A stretch of 49,690 nt of DNA from CAYHSW01 sp964431075 (GTDB taxonomy: Bacteria; Patescibacteriota; Microgenomatia; JAMCZE01). Shown here one piece after another: positions 32,128 through 40,330 of this stretch. Numbering within the stretch: the stretch's first letter is position 1; each line of letters opens with the position of its first letter. The stretch is from positions 1 through 49,690 of the forward strand of contig CAYSID010000005.1 in the NCBI GenBank assembly GCA_964431075.1, in the 5' to 3' direction. The notes below the pieces were generated by a model. It was not told where the DNA came from. It was given only the letters and a program-made list of their open reading frames with translations, and ran no database searches. A program made the position numbers and the translations under genes.

Positions 32128-34869
32128 GTGAGAGATTTAAAAACCTTTTTTTATCCGCGGTCAATTGCGGTTATGGGGGCTTCCCAAGACCCCAAAAAGG
32201 TCGGGGGCATTTTATGGAAAAACATTCAAGAATCCGGCTACCGCGGCCGAGTTTATCCCGTTAATCCCAAAATGGGGTTTAAAACCATAACCGAAGTCCC
32301 GGAAGTCCCGGATTTGGCTGTGGTAGCAATTCCCGCCGGCGTCGTTTTGCAAGTTTTAGAAGAAATTGGTCAAAAGGGGACAAAAAATGTTGTGGTTATT
32401 ACTGCCGGGTTTAAAGAAATCGGCACCAACGGACTGGAGCTGGAAAATAAATTAATTGGAGTTGCAAAAAAATATAATTTAAATTTGCTCGGGCCAAATT
32501 GTTTGGGGTTTGTCAACACATTATGTCCCCTAAATTTAACTTTCGGTCAAAATGTCAAAGAAACCGGGAATTTAAGATTTATTTCCCAGTCCGGCGCCAT
32601 TGCCTCGGCCCTTTTTGATTATTTTACCTCCACCGGTCTGGGATTTGCGGAGTTTATTACTTTGGGAAATAAGGCGGTTCTTAACGAAAACGATTTTTTG
32701 GAGTATTTCTTAAACAGCGGCCAAAATTTCCCCATCGGCCTTTATCTGGAGTCAATTGCCGACGGGAAAAAATTGCTGGAATTGGCGCAACAGATTATCC
32801 CCCAAACCCCGATGTTTTTAATAAAGCCCGGGAAAACTTCGGCGGCGGCCAAAGCGATGCAGTCACATACCGGAGCGATCGCCGGCGAAGATGCCGTCCT
32901 CGACGCCGCCTTAAAACAAGCCGGAATAATTAGATGCAACGAGACCGAAGAATTTTTTGATTTAACCCGAGCTTTTTCTTGGGAAACCGCCCCAAAAGGC
33001 AATAAAGTGGCTATTATTTCTAATGCCGGCGGCCCAGCCGTTATCACTGCCGACGCTCTGACAGCGGCCGGCTTACAACTGGCCCAGTTTGACGAGGCCA
33101 CTCAAAAAAAACTGGCGGAGATTTTGCCGCGAACCGCCGGCTTGACCAACCCCGTGGATGTTCTTGGCGACGCTCTCTCGTCTCGTTACCAGCAGGCGCT
33201 AGACATCGTCATGGCCTCGGGACAGGTGGACGCCGCCATTGTTATTCTTACCCCGCAGGTGATGACCGAGATTGAAAAAACTGCCGAAGTTATTGCCCGG
33301 GCCGCTGAAAAATACGATCAGCCGATTTTTTGCTCGTTCATGGGCGCCGGATTTATTGAAAACGGAGAGCAAATTTTAAATAAAGCTAAAGTCCCCTCTT
33401 TCCGATTCCCGGAAAGAGCCGTTGCCTGTTTAGCTAAAATGCACGAGTGGCAAAAAAGCCGGGGTAAAAAAACTATTGTTAATCCCGAAGAAATTTCTCC
33501 CGATTTGGACAGAATAAAAACCATTCTTGATCTTGGCCAGCCGGACGGGGTTGCCGCCAGCGAAATTCTTTTAGCCGGGGGGATAAGTGTTCCCGCCACT
33601 AAAGCGGTCGCTACCATTGAAGAAGCCAAAAATTTTGTTGAAATCTGCGGCCAGCCGGTAGTTTTAAAACTTTCGGCTCCGGGACTTTTGCACAAAACCG
33701 AGATCGGCGGAGTTGTTCCGGATATCTGGACCGAAGATCAGCTCTTTCAGGCGTGGGATAAACTGGAACAAAAAACTAAACAACTGGACGATTCCGTACG
33801 CAACCAAGTTCGATTTCAAATCCAAAAGCAGGTGTCGATGGGAACAGAAGTTATTATCGGTCTGAAACGCGATCCGACTTTCGGCGATGTGCTGCTTTTT
33901 GGCGCCGGAGGAACATTTACCGAGCTGATAAACGACCGCAATTTGTTTGTCTTGCCAATTGACGCCGAAACAGTGAACGATCTAATCCAAAAATCACAGG
34001 TGGCAAAAATGCTTAACGGCTATCGCGGAAGCCCGCCTCTTGCCGTGGACAAACTTTGCGATCTTATCATTCGCTTTTGTACAATTTTTACCCAAAATAA
34101 AACAATCAGGGAAATGGAAATAAATCCGGCAATAGTAACCCTAAATGACGCGGTAGCTGTTGACGCAAAAATCCTTCTAGCCAATTCTTCCCCCTCGTCC
34201 ACGGCTTCCAGATTCAAAATTGCCAAAATTACCGGCCATAATTTATTGGCGGCAAAATTTCATTACTTTGGTCTGGAAACCGAAGAAGAACTGAGTATAA
34301 AACCGGGGCAATATGTCTCGATTAAGGTTGCCGACAACCGTATAAATGCTTACTCGGTGGCCCACATAGAAGACAGAAGGCGTTTTAATCTATTGATCGA
34401 CTCCTCGCCCGGCGGCGTTGGATCGAAGTTTTTTGAAAACGCCAAAACCGGAGACAAATTAGAACTCCTTGGCCCGTTTGGCATTTTCACTTACAAACCA
34501 GAGGGCAACAGCGAGAACGTGTTATTTTTAGCCACCGGATCGGGAATTTCCGCCATAAGGTGCATGTTAGAAGAAGCAATCAAGGATAAAAACAAAAATA
34601 TAAAGTTGTATTTCGGGCTGCGCCGCCAAACTGATGTTTTTTGGAACGATTTTTTCCAACAACTTGCGGTTGCAAACCAAAATTTTGAGTATAAAATCGT
34701 TCTTTCCCAGGATGGCGAGAAGAAGCATATTACCGATTATCTAACCGATGATTATTCCCGATCCTCCGCCTATATTTGCGGAAATAAAGGCATGATTGAA
34801 GAGGCGACGCAAATCCTGTTATCCAAAGGCTGTTTAAAAGAGAGAATTTATACGGAAAAATTTTATTGA
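32128..34869 (+). CDS. ADP-forming acyl-CoA synthetase (alpha-beta) fused to a ferredoxin-reductase-like FAD/NAD domain
   Basis: 913 residues from a GTG. Residues 1-460 are the CoA-binding/ligase alpha part: RSIAVMGASQDPKKVGG, LGPNCLGFVN, ISQSGAIASALFDY, and the phospho-histidine His247 in SHTGAIAGEDAV. Residues 470-690 are the ATP-grasp beta part (GISVPATKAVATIEEA, VVLKLSAPGLLHKTEIGGV). This enzyme turns acyl-CoA, ADP and Pi into acid, CoA and ATP. Residues about 695-913 are an FNR-type flavodomain: FAD motif RINAYSVAH (738-746), NAD(P) motif LATGSGISAIR (801-811) and YICGNKGMI (882-890). It resembles the gamma subunit of group 3b hydrogenases or dihydroorotate-dehydrogenase electron-transfer subunits, but lacks their C-terminal cysteine cluster. 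It heads an operon with an OFOR, ferredoxin and, nearby, a hydrogenase. I know of no standard protein with this fusion. Confidence 0.9.
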   Translation: MRDLKTFFYPRSIAVMGASQDPKKVGGILWKNIQESGYRGRVYPVNPKMGFKTITEVPEVPDLAVVAIPAGVVLQVLEEIGQKGTKNVVVITAGFKEIGTNGLELENKLIGVAKKYNLNLLGPNCLGFVNTLCPLNLTFGQNVKETGNLRFISQSGAIASALFDYFTSTGLGFAEFITLGNKAVLNENDFLEYFLNSGQNFPIGLYLESIADGKKLLELAQQIIPQTPMFLIKPGKTSAAAKAMQSHTGAIAGEDAVLDAALKQAGIIRCNETEEFFDLTRAFSWETAPKGNKVAIISNAGGPAVITADALTAAGLQLAQFDEATQKKLAEILPRTAGLTNPVDVLGDALSSRYQQALDIVMASGQVDAAIVILTPQVMTEIEKTAEVIARAAEKYDQPIFCSFMGAGFIENGEQILNKAKVPSFRFPERAVACLAKMHEWQKSRGKKTIVNPEEISPDLDRIKTILDLGQPDGVAASEILLAGGISVPATKAVATIEEAKNFVEICGQPVVLKLSAPGLLHKTEIGGVVPDIWTEDQLFQAWDKLEQKTKQLDDSVRNQVRFQIQKQVSMGTEVIIGLKRDPTFGDVLLFGAGGTFTELINDRNLFVLPIDAETVNDLIQKSQVAKMLNGYRGSPPLAVDKLCDLIIRFCTIFTQNKTIREMEINPAIVTLNDAVAVDAKILLANSSPSSTASRFKIAKITGHNLLAAKFHYFGLETEEELSIKPGQYVSIKVADNRINAYSVAHIEDRRRFNLLIDSSPGGVGSKFFENAKTGDKLELLGPFGIFTYKPEGNSENVLFLATGSGISAIRCMLEEAIKDKNKNIKLYFGLRRQTDVFWNDFFQQLAVANQNFEYKIVLSQDGEKKHITDYLTDDYSRSSAYICGNKGMIEEATQILLSKGCLKERIYTEKFY

Positions 34870-34870
34870 T

Positions 34871-36253
34871 GTGAACAAAACCTATGCTATCTTAGTTGGA
34901 GGAGCGGCGGGGCAGGGAATAAAATCGACGGGGGTGGCAGTTGCCCGGCACTTGGCTAAGGCCGGCTTCAATGTCTATACTTATTCAGAATACCCTTCCT
35001 TAATTCGCGGCGGACATAACACAACGCAAATAACTTTCTCCAAAGACCCCGTTAACGCTCCAATAAAACAAGTTGACCTATTGATTGCGTTTAATAAAGA
35101 GGCGGTTGAAAAACACCCGTGTGATTCTGTTTTGGAAACAAATAATATCGATGAAATTTTACATAAAATTACGGAGGTGTTTCGTCTAGAGAATCCCGAT
35201 CCCGGCCGGGATGACCACTTCGTGGTCAACGGCAATGAAGCGGTAGCGTATGGGGCCATTGCCGTCGGTTTGCAATTTGCGGCTATTTATCCCATGTCCC
35301 CAATTTCCGGAATCATTGATGTCTTGGCCAAACATCAAAAAAAATTCGGTTTTATCTATAGACAGCCGGAGGATGAGATTGCGGCCATAAACATGGCTAT
35401 CGGAGCAAGTTACGCCGGAGCCCGAGCCATGACCGCCACCTCCGGCGGCGGCTTTTGTCTGATGACCGAAGGGTTCGGTTTAGCGGGCATGACCGAAACT
35501 CCCTTGGTTATCGTCTTGGGAATGCGGCCCGGGCCGGCTACCGGCTTGCCCACCTGGAGCGAACAGGGAGATTTGCAATTTGTCTTAAACGCCCACCAGG
35601 GGGATTTTCCCCGGATCGTATTAGCCGCCGGCGATGTCACCGAAGCTTTTAATTTAACACTTGAAGCCTTTAATCTAGCCGACCGATATAAAACCCCGGT
35701 CGTATTGCTTTTGGACAAAAATCTTTGCGAAGGCGACCAATCAATCATTTTGCCGGATTATTCTTCATATCAAATTGACCACGAAAACACCTTACCAAAA
35801 CGGGCCAATTCCGACGAGCACGACGACGAAGGGTTTTCCATAGAAGAAAGTTCGGAGCGAATTAAACAGATGAACAAAAGAATGAAAAAACTTGATGACT
35901 GCACCAAAAATGATATGTTAACCCCGCACCTTATTGGTGCGGGGCCAGAGACGGCTGATCTAACTATTGTTTCCTGGGGTAGCTGCAAAGGACCAATAAT
36001 TGACGCCTTAAGAGAATTTAATAATGTCAATTATTTACACCTGACCTGGTTCAGCCCGTTTCCGTCAGAAGCCGTAAAAAATATCCTGGAAAATTCAAAG
36101 AGGGTTTTGGCCGTAGAACAAAACTATTCCGGCCAGATGTGCCGGCTTATCCGCGAAAAAACCGGCGTCGAAATTAAAGATAAATTATTAAAATATGACG
36201 GAAGAATGTTTTATCGAGAAGAGATAATCGATAAAATCCAAAAATTGCTATGA
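34871..36253 (+). CDS. 2-oxoacid:ferredoxin oxidoreductase, shortened gamma domain fused to alpha subunit
   Basis: 460 residues from a GTG one base after the previous stop. Residues 1-105 are the start of the gamma domain (AILVGGAAGQGIKSTGVAVA, YPSLIRGGHNTTQITFS, VDLLIAFNKEAV), but the rest of this roughly 180-residue domain is missing. From about 113 the alpha subunit begins (VVNGNEAVAYGAIAVG), with YPMSP in place of the usual YPITP, QPEDEIAAINMAIGASYAGARA and TSGGGFCLMTEGFGLA. With the beta subunit it oxidises a 2-oxoacid to acyl-CoA, reducing ferredoxin. Normal gamma-alpha fusions are about 550-600 residues. The ORF is unbroken, so the deletion looks fixed. Substrate (pyruvate, 2-oxoglutarate or other) is not determined. 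Confidence 0.88.
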   Translation: MNKTYAILVGGAAGQGIKSTGVAVARHLAKAGFNVYTYSEYPSLIRGGHNTTQITFSKDPVNAPIKQVDLLIAFNKEAVEKHPCDSVLETNNIDEILHKITEVFRLENPDPGRDDHFVVNGNEAVAYGAIAVGLQFAAIYPMSPISGIIDVLAKHQKKFGFIYRQPEDEIAAINMAIGASYAGARAMTATSGGGFCLMTEGFGLAGMTETPLVIVLGMRPGPATGLPTWSEQGDLQFVLNAHQGDFPRIVLAAGDVTEAFNLTLEAFNLADRYKTPVVLLLDKNLCEGDQSIILPDYSSYQIDHENTLPKRANSDEHDDEGFSIEESSERIKQMNKRMKKLDDCTKNDMLTPHLIGAGPETADLTIVSWGSCKGPIIDALREFNNVNYLHLTWFSPFPSEAVKNILENSKRVLAVEQNYSGQMCRLIREKTGVEIKDKLLKYDGRMFYREEIIDKIQKLL

Positions 36254-37044
36254 CAACACCAACTTGGTGTCCGGGATGCGGCAATTTTGGGATTTGGGCG
36301 GCGTTTAAAAACGCCTGTACCGAAAATAAGTGGGATAAAAACAATACCGTAATGGTAGCCGGTATTGGCTGTCACGGCCATATTGTTAATTTTGTGGACA
36401 TGACCTTTTTTGAGGGGTTGCACGGGAGAGCTATCTCGGTTGCGACCGGTGTAAAAATTGTTCGACCCAAAACAAATGTTTTCGTTTTTACCGGTGACGG
36501 CGATTGTCTCGGCGAAGGCGGCAACCATTTTCTTCATGCCTGTCGCCGTAATCACGATTTAACGATTTTATTACACGATAACGCCGTTTATGGCCTAACA
36601 ACCGGCCAAACATCGCCTACATCCCCATGTCAATATTTATCTAAATCAACTCCCGATGGCAATCCGGATAGTCCTATCAACCCCGTCGCTCTGGCAATTA
36701 TTTCCGGAGCAACTTTTGTCGCCCGGGCTTATTCGACAAACATTCCTTATTTAACTCAATTAATAAAACAAGCCAACGACCATCATGGTTTGTCAGTAAT
36801 TGATATTCTTCAACCCTGCGTCACTTTTAACAAAGACTACACCCACCAGTTTTTTCAAAATAATTCCTATTATCTCGACGAATCATATGACCCAACCAAT
36901 AAACTTGTAGCTCTGGAAAAATCTTTTGAATGGGTCCCAAACAAAATACCCTTAGGAGTAATTTATGAAGAGATTAAAACATTAAATAAATCGCAGGAAA
37001 TTTCCCCTTGTAAAAAAAGAGATATTTCTGATATATTGAAATAG
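36250..37044 (+). CDS. 2-oxoacid:ferredoxin oxidoreductase beta subunit (TPP-binding)
   Basis: 264 residues, start overlapping the alpha stop as ATGA. TWCPGCGNFG (Cys7, Cys10), GIGCHGH (Cys41) and DILQPCVTFN supply the four ligands of the single [4Fe-4S] cluster. GDGDCLGEGGNHF is the thiamine-diphosphate/Mg motif. It forms the catalytic half with the upstream gene. No separate delta (two-cluster ferredoxin) subunit is present; the next gene encodes a small ferredoxin instead. Confidence 0.93.
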   Translation: MTTPTWCPGCGNFGIWAAFKNACTENKWDKNNTVMVAGIGCHGHIVNFVDMTFFEGLHGRAISVATGVKIVRPKTNVFVFTGDGDCLGEGGNHFLHACRRNHDLTILLHDNAVYGLTTGQTSPTSPCQYLSKSTPDGNPDSPINPVALAIISGATFVARAYSTNIPYLTQLIKQANDHHGLSVIDILQPCVTFNKDYTHQFFQNNSYYLDESYDPTNKLVALEKSFEWVPNKIPLGVIYEEIKTLNKSQEISPCKKRDISDILK

Positions 37045-37046
37045 TT

Positions 37047-37298
37047 ATGGATGATCTGGGGTTTGTGACCATTGGGAAATATAAAGTTAAAGTTGATCGG
37101 AATTTGTGCATCGGCGCGGGGTCATGCGTCGCTATCGCCGACAAAACTTATTCTCTTGACGAAGAGAACAAGGCCGTGGTTCACTCCGACTCTATCAACA
37201 CCCCGGAAGAAATTCTCATGGCCGCCCAGTCTTGCCCCACCAAAGCCATAATAATTATCGACACCGAGACCGGCAAACAGGTTTGGCCAACTTCATGA
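37047..37298 (+). CDS. Small ferredoxin with only three cluster cysteines, likely [3Fe-4S]
   Basis: 83 residues. The single cluster-binding site reads C21-IGAGS-C27 with C63-P near the end; the position normally held by the second cysteine is Ala24. CxxAxxC...CP is the pattern of [3Fe-4S] ferredoxins such as those serving actinobacterial P450s. It starts 2 bp after the OFOR beta subunit and is the obvious electron acceptor candidate, although a [3Fe-4S] centre would be a high-potential acceptor for such an enzyme. Its stop overlaps the next start as ATGA. Confidence 0.88.
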   Translation: MDDLGFVTIGKYKVKVDRNLCIGAGSCVAIADKTYSLDEENKAVVHSDSINTPEEILMAAQSCPTKAIIIIDTETGKQVWPTS

Positions 37299-38149
37299 AA
37301 TACGCATTTATCGCTGCCGTAATTTCCGGGTTTTCTATTTATACCAATAAATTTGCGGTTGCGGCTGTTCCGCCCCCGGTATTATTTACGACTTTAAAGA
37401 ACTTAATCGTTGGGGTAGCAATTTTCGGGTTAATAATTGTCGCCGGAAAAATTAATCTCCTAAAAAATCTGTCCAAAAAGAATTTGCTCGGCCTGTTGGT
37501 CATCGGAGTAATCGGCGGAGCCATTCCGTTCTATTTATTTTTTACCGGCTTATCGCAGATTCCGGCTGTAAACGGGGCAATAATTCAAAAAACTCTTGTT
37601 ATCTGGGTGACAATTTTAGCCGTACCAATTTTGAAAGAAAAATTAACTTTAACCAATCTTTTGGCTGTTAGTTTATTGTTTTACGCCAATGTATTTATCG
37701 GCGGCTTTAAGGGATTTACTTTTTCAAACGGGGAATTAATGATTTTGACCGCAACCCTGTTATGGTCGGTAGAAACGATTATTATTAAAAAAATAAATTA
37801 TGACCCGGATATCGTCGCTTTATTTCGGATGGGTTTTGGTTCGTTAATTCTTTTAACCATTTCTCCCACCAATCAAATAACAAATCTTGGTTCTTATCAG
37901 TGGTTTTGGGTTTTGGGAACATCGGGTGTTTTATTCGCTTATGTCTTCTTTTGGCTTCGGGCTTTAAAAAACGCCCCGGCGGTAAGTGTCACCTCTATTC
38001 TTGCTATTTCAACGCTAATAACCAATTTGTTAAGCTCTAAATTTTCGTTTTCCCAGACGGGCTTGATGACAATCGGGGTTTTACTGCTTTTAACACCTCA
38101 TTATTCCAGTGCTCTAATTTCCCGATTTCGGTCTTGGTTAAAAATTTAA
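37295..38149 (+). CDS. EamA/DMT-superfamily transporter
   Basis: 284 residues, about ten membrane helices in two EamA repeats (first from MKYAFIAAVISGFSIYTNKF, second from GELMILTATLLWSVETIIIKK). The ATG at 37295 overlaps the ferredoxin stop; the longer start at 37232 reads through the ferredoxin gene and was rejected. Members move small metabolites, often amino acids or organic acids. As the last gene of a 2-oxoacid fermentation operon it might export acid or import substrate (inference). Confidence 0.9.
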   Translation: MKYAFIAAVISGFSIYTNKFAVAAVPPPVLFTTLKNLIVGVAIFGLIIVAGKINLLKNLSKKNLLGLLVIGVIGGAIPFYLFFTGLSQIPAVNGAIIQKTLVIWVTILAVPILKEKLTLTNLLAVSLLFYANVFIGGFKGFTFSNGELMILTATLLWSVETIIIKKINYDPDIVALFRMGFGSLILLTISPTNQITNLGSYQWFWVLGTSGVLFAYVFFWLRALKNAPAVSVTSILAISTLITNLLSSKFSFSQTGLMTIGVLLLLTPHYSSALISRFRSWLKI

Positions 38150-38645
38150 ATTGTTTACCCCAATGATAGGCCGCGCCATTTCTGTGACTTACCATGCAGT
38201 TATTAACTGTTTCCTGATTAAACGGCACTGAACCACTTGCCCTCCCAACACCAACATGCAAAACTTGAAATAAATGAGTGGGAATAAATTTTTTTGGCGG
38301 GTGGTTTTTAAGATCGTCAACAAGCCAGTCGGGAACCCCTTGCTTAGAAAAATTTTCCAACAACAACGCGTAACCGGAGTTTTTTATTTTTTTAAGCTCG
38401 TCATTGCCAAAAATATAAGCCTGCGCTACTTCATAAGAAAACTTTGGTTTCTTAATTAATTTGGAAATTGTTTCCAAATAGGGATTTAGAACAATAAATT
38501 TTTCGAGTTCCTCTCCCACCCCATCGCAAATTCCGTACTTTATACATTTATTAAATTTTCCTTGAGCAGAGCCTCGCCCGCAATAGCCTTTTTTATTCGG
38601 ACTTTGCGCAAATTGACAAAGCAGTTGTAACGCTTTGACATCCAT
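38037..38645 (-). CDS. Uncharacterised hydrogenase-neighbour protein (DUF6390-like)
   Basis: 202 residues from the ATG at 38645. The N-terminus ALQLLCQFAQSPNKKGYCGRGS recalls uncharacterised proteins annotated DUF6390, which I recall from memory only. Later features are GVGEELEKFIVLNPYLETI, FPTHLFQVLHVGVGR-like text (IPTHLFQVLHVGVGRASGSV) and VNNCMVSHRNGAAYHWG, with conserved-looking Cys, His and Gly. It shares a palindromic promoter with the hydrogenase maturation protease, which suggests a role in hydrogenase assembly. Its 3' end overlaps the transporter gene tail by 113 bp. Confidence 0.7.
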   Translation of the reverse strand: MDVKALQLLCQFAQSPNKKGYCGRGSAQGKFNKCIKYGICDGVGEELEKFIVLNPYLETISKLIKKPKFSYEVAQAYIFGNDELKKIKNSGYALLLENFSKQGVPDWLVDDLKNHPPKKFIPTHLFQVLHVGVGRASGSVPFNQETVNNCMVSHRNGAAYHWGKQFKFLTKTEIGKLEHWNNEVLKAVKPRLSSSPSGKTKI

Positions 38646-38647
38646 AG

Positions 38648-38661
38648 TGATAATATTATCA
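38648..38661. promoter_or_regulatory. Palindromic bidirectional promoter between the DUF6390-like gene and the maturation protease
   Basis: TGATAATATTATCA is a perfect 14-bp palindrome in the 17-bp gap between two divergent start codons (38645 and 38663). It provides GATAAT in each direction: plus strand 38649-38654, 8 nt before ATG 38663; minus strand 38655-38660, 9 nt before ATG 38645. Both transcripts would be leaderless or nearly so. Confidence 0.65.
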
Positions 38662-38662
38662 T

Positions 38663-38953
38663 ATGACCATATACGTTTTTGGAAATGAGGATGTAAAAGA
38701 CGATTCAATAATCATCAGGTACGTTAGACCTAATGAGGATGTGAAATTCGATTCCAAAAAGCCGGTTATTTTGGACACGATTGACGGGCTAAAAGAAATA
38801 AAAATATTTAAAAATACAAATAGAATTATTAATACTAAAAGCACCACGGTTCACGATTTTGATTTGGGGTTTCAACTTAAATATTTAAAAAAGATCGGTA
38901 AAATCAACGGGGCGACCATTATCGGCGTACCCATGAAATCCGTAAAAAATTAG
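38663..38953 (+). CDS. [NiFe] hydrogenase maturation protease (HyaD/HycI family), short
   Basis: 96 residues. YVFGNEDVKDDSI carries the GN-E metal ligand motif near the N-terminus, ILDTIDGLKEI the central aspartate, and TTVHDFDLGFQLKYLKKIG the histidine, followed by ATIIGVPM. These proteases remove the C-terminal peptide of the large subunit after nickel insertion. The family is usually 150-160 residues; this one is very compact. Its 3' end overlaps the large-subunit gene (opposite strand) by 35 bp. Confidence 0.8.
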   Translation: MTIYVFGNEDVKDDSIIIRYVRPNEDVKFDSKKPVILDTIDGLKEIKIFKNTNRIINTKSTTVHDFDLGFQLKYLKKIGKINGATIIGVPMKSVKN

Positions 38954-40205
38954 TAGCGCAGGACATACAGGGATCGTAAGCTCTGATTATTTTTTCCGCA
39001 TTAAGTTTTAATTCATCTTCTGATTTATCAAGATTTGCCGAAAAATAGTTTTTTAAATCGTTTTCGATGTTTATCTGATTTTGCGCCGTCGGGACAATGA
39101 CATCATAATCGACAATCATGCCTTTTTCGTCTACGACCGCTTTATGGTAAAGAATCCCGCGGGGAGCTTCAATGACCCCGACTCCCACTCCAGCCTGTGG
39201 CATTTTTTGCCCCGGCTTTTCTTCACTTATTTTTAAATTTTTCAAAATATCTAAGGAATCATCAACGCATTGCAAAAGCTCAACAGCCTGGGCTAAATTA
39301 TTATGATAAATATTATTGGAAGGAAAAGCCTTTAAACACTCACTTAAATCTTTTTTCGTTCTTTCGTTAAGTAAATCTTTATTAAGATTGACACGGGCCA
39401 AAGCGCCAACTAAATAATCTTCGTGAGTCTCAGAAAATTGATAACCTTCAGCTTGGGAATAAGGAATTACCACCGATTTTAAAAAGTCGTGAAAGTTTTC
39501 TTCCGGAACTTTTTTGCCATCGGAGTTTAAAACATAGCCAGCAATAAAATTAAAATCTTTATCGTTACGCAGGGCCAAATAATCGGAATTTCTCTCAAGT
39601 TTGACATCCCATTTATAAAATAAATCAATTCCCCTTATCACCGCTTCGCGAATCTTTTCCAATCGTGGTAAAAGACTTTCGAGTTTGGAAACATCCGGCA
39701 TTTTTAGAAAACCACCGATTGTTGGTAAAGGGGCGTGAATGGCCGCCCCGGCAATAATTGTCGACAAATCCGTCCCCAGTTTTTTTATGTCAAACGAATC
39801 ATGCAAATGTTGATTGTCGTCGGGCAGATCCAAAATTGAACCGGTTCCTAAAACATCCGGCAAAACGAAAAAATAAAGATGAAGGGCGTGGTCGCGAAGC
39901 ATTAAGCCGTTATAGGCTAGCCGCCGCAACAGTTTAGTTTGGGAAGAAACCTCGATATTTTGCGATTTTTCTATCGCCTCGATAGCCGCAAATAAATGAG
40001 CAAGAGAGCAAGTTCCGCAAATTCTTGACAAAAATGACGGCACGGCAATAATCGGTTTGCCTCTAACAGCCTCGGTGTAAAACCGCCGGTAGTCTTTGAT
40101 CAAAAATTTTAAGTCTTTGACCTGATCATTTTCAATCGCAACTTCCAGCCCCGCCGTCCCCTCGATTTTGGTAATGTTGTCAATGGTTATTTGTCCAGAG
40201 TGCAT
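38919..40205 (-). CDS. [NiFe] hydrogenase large subunit (group 3-like)
   Basis: 428 residues. The two nickel-binding motifs are RICGTCSLAH (61-70, Cys63 and Cys66) and DPCMSCATNF (Cys413 and Cys416). In most enzymes the second motif ends in His or Arg; here Asn419 stands there. Only LRISWVRR follows, a very short C-terminal extension for the protease to remove. With the small subunit it would reduce protons or oxidise H2. Overall length and the HSGQITIDNITKIEGTAGLEV start fit cytoplasmic group 3 enzymes, though the subgroup is uncertain. Confidence 0.92.
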   Translation of the reverse strand: MHSGQITIDNITKIEGTAGLEVAIENDQVKDLKFLIKDYRRFYTEAVRGKPIIAVPSFLSRICGTCSLAHLFAAIEAIEKSQNIEVSSQTKLLRRLAYNGLMLRDHALHLYFFVLPDVLGTGSILDLPDDNQHLHDSFDIKKLGTDLSTIIAGAAIHAPLPTIGGFLKMPDVSKLESLLPRLEKIREAVIRGIDLFYKWDVKLERNSDYLALRNDKDFNFIAGYVLNSDGKKVPEENFHDFLKSVVIPYSQAEGYQFSETHEDYLVGALARVNLNKDLLNERTKKDLSECLKAFPSNNIYHNNLAQAVELLQCVDDSLDILKNLKISEEKPGQKMPQAGVGVGVIEAPRGILYHKAVVDEKGMIVDYDVIVPTAQNQINIENDLKNYFSANLDKSEDELKLNAEKIIRAYDPCMSCATNFLRISWVRR

Positions 40206-40206
40206 A

Positions 40207-40330
40207 AAAAATTAACAAAAGACCAAGATTCCAAAGCCAAATTCCAAAGAACCAATTTCCGAAATCTCAAATATTGTTAATTTGGTTATTGGATGATTGG
40301 ACATTGGATTTGGGATTTGGATTTTTGATT
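40207..40330. repeat. Degenerate heptamer-like low-complexity repeat
   Basis: Short units such as CCAAATTCCAAAG and GGATTTGGGATTTGG recur across the gap between the hydrogenase subunit genes and into the 3' end of the small subunit, where they encode KNPNPKSNVQSSNNQINN. Similar tracts lie inside other genes (11119-11152, 23425-23470). Confidence 0.6.

Noticed and set aside
37232..37294. Longer transporter start at 37232
   Set aside because: This part lies within the ferredoxin gene in another frame, is hydrophilic, and the ATG at 37295 gives ATGA coupling and a proper first helix.
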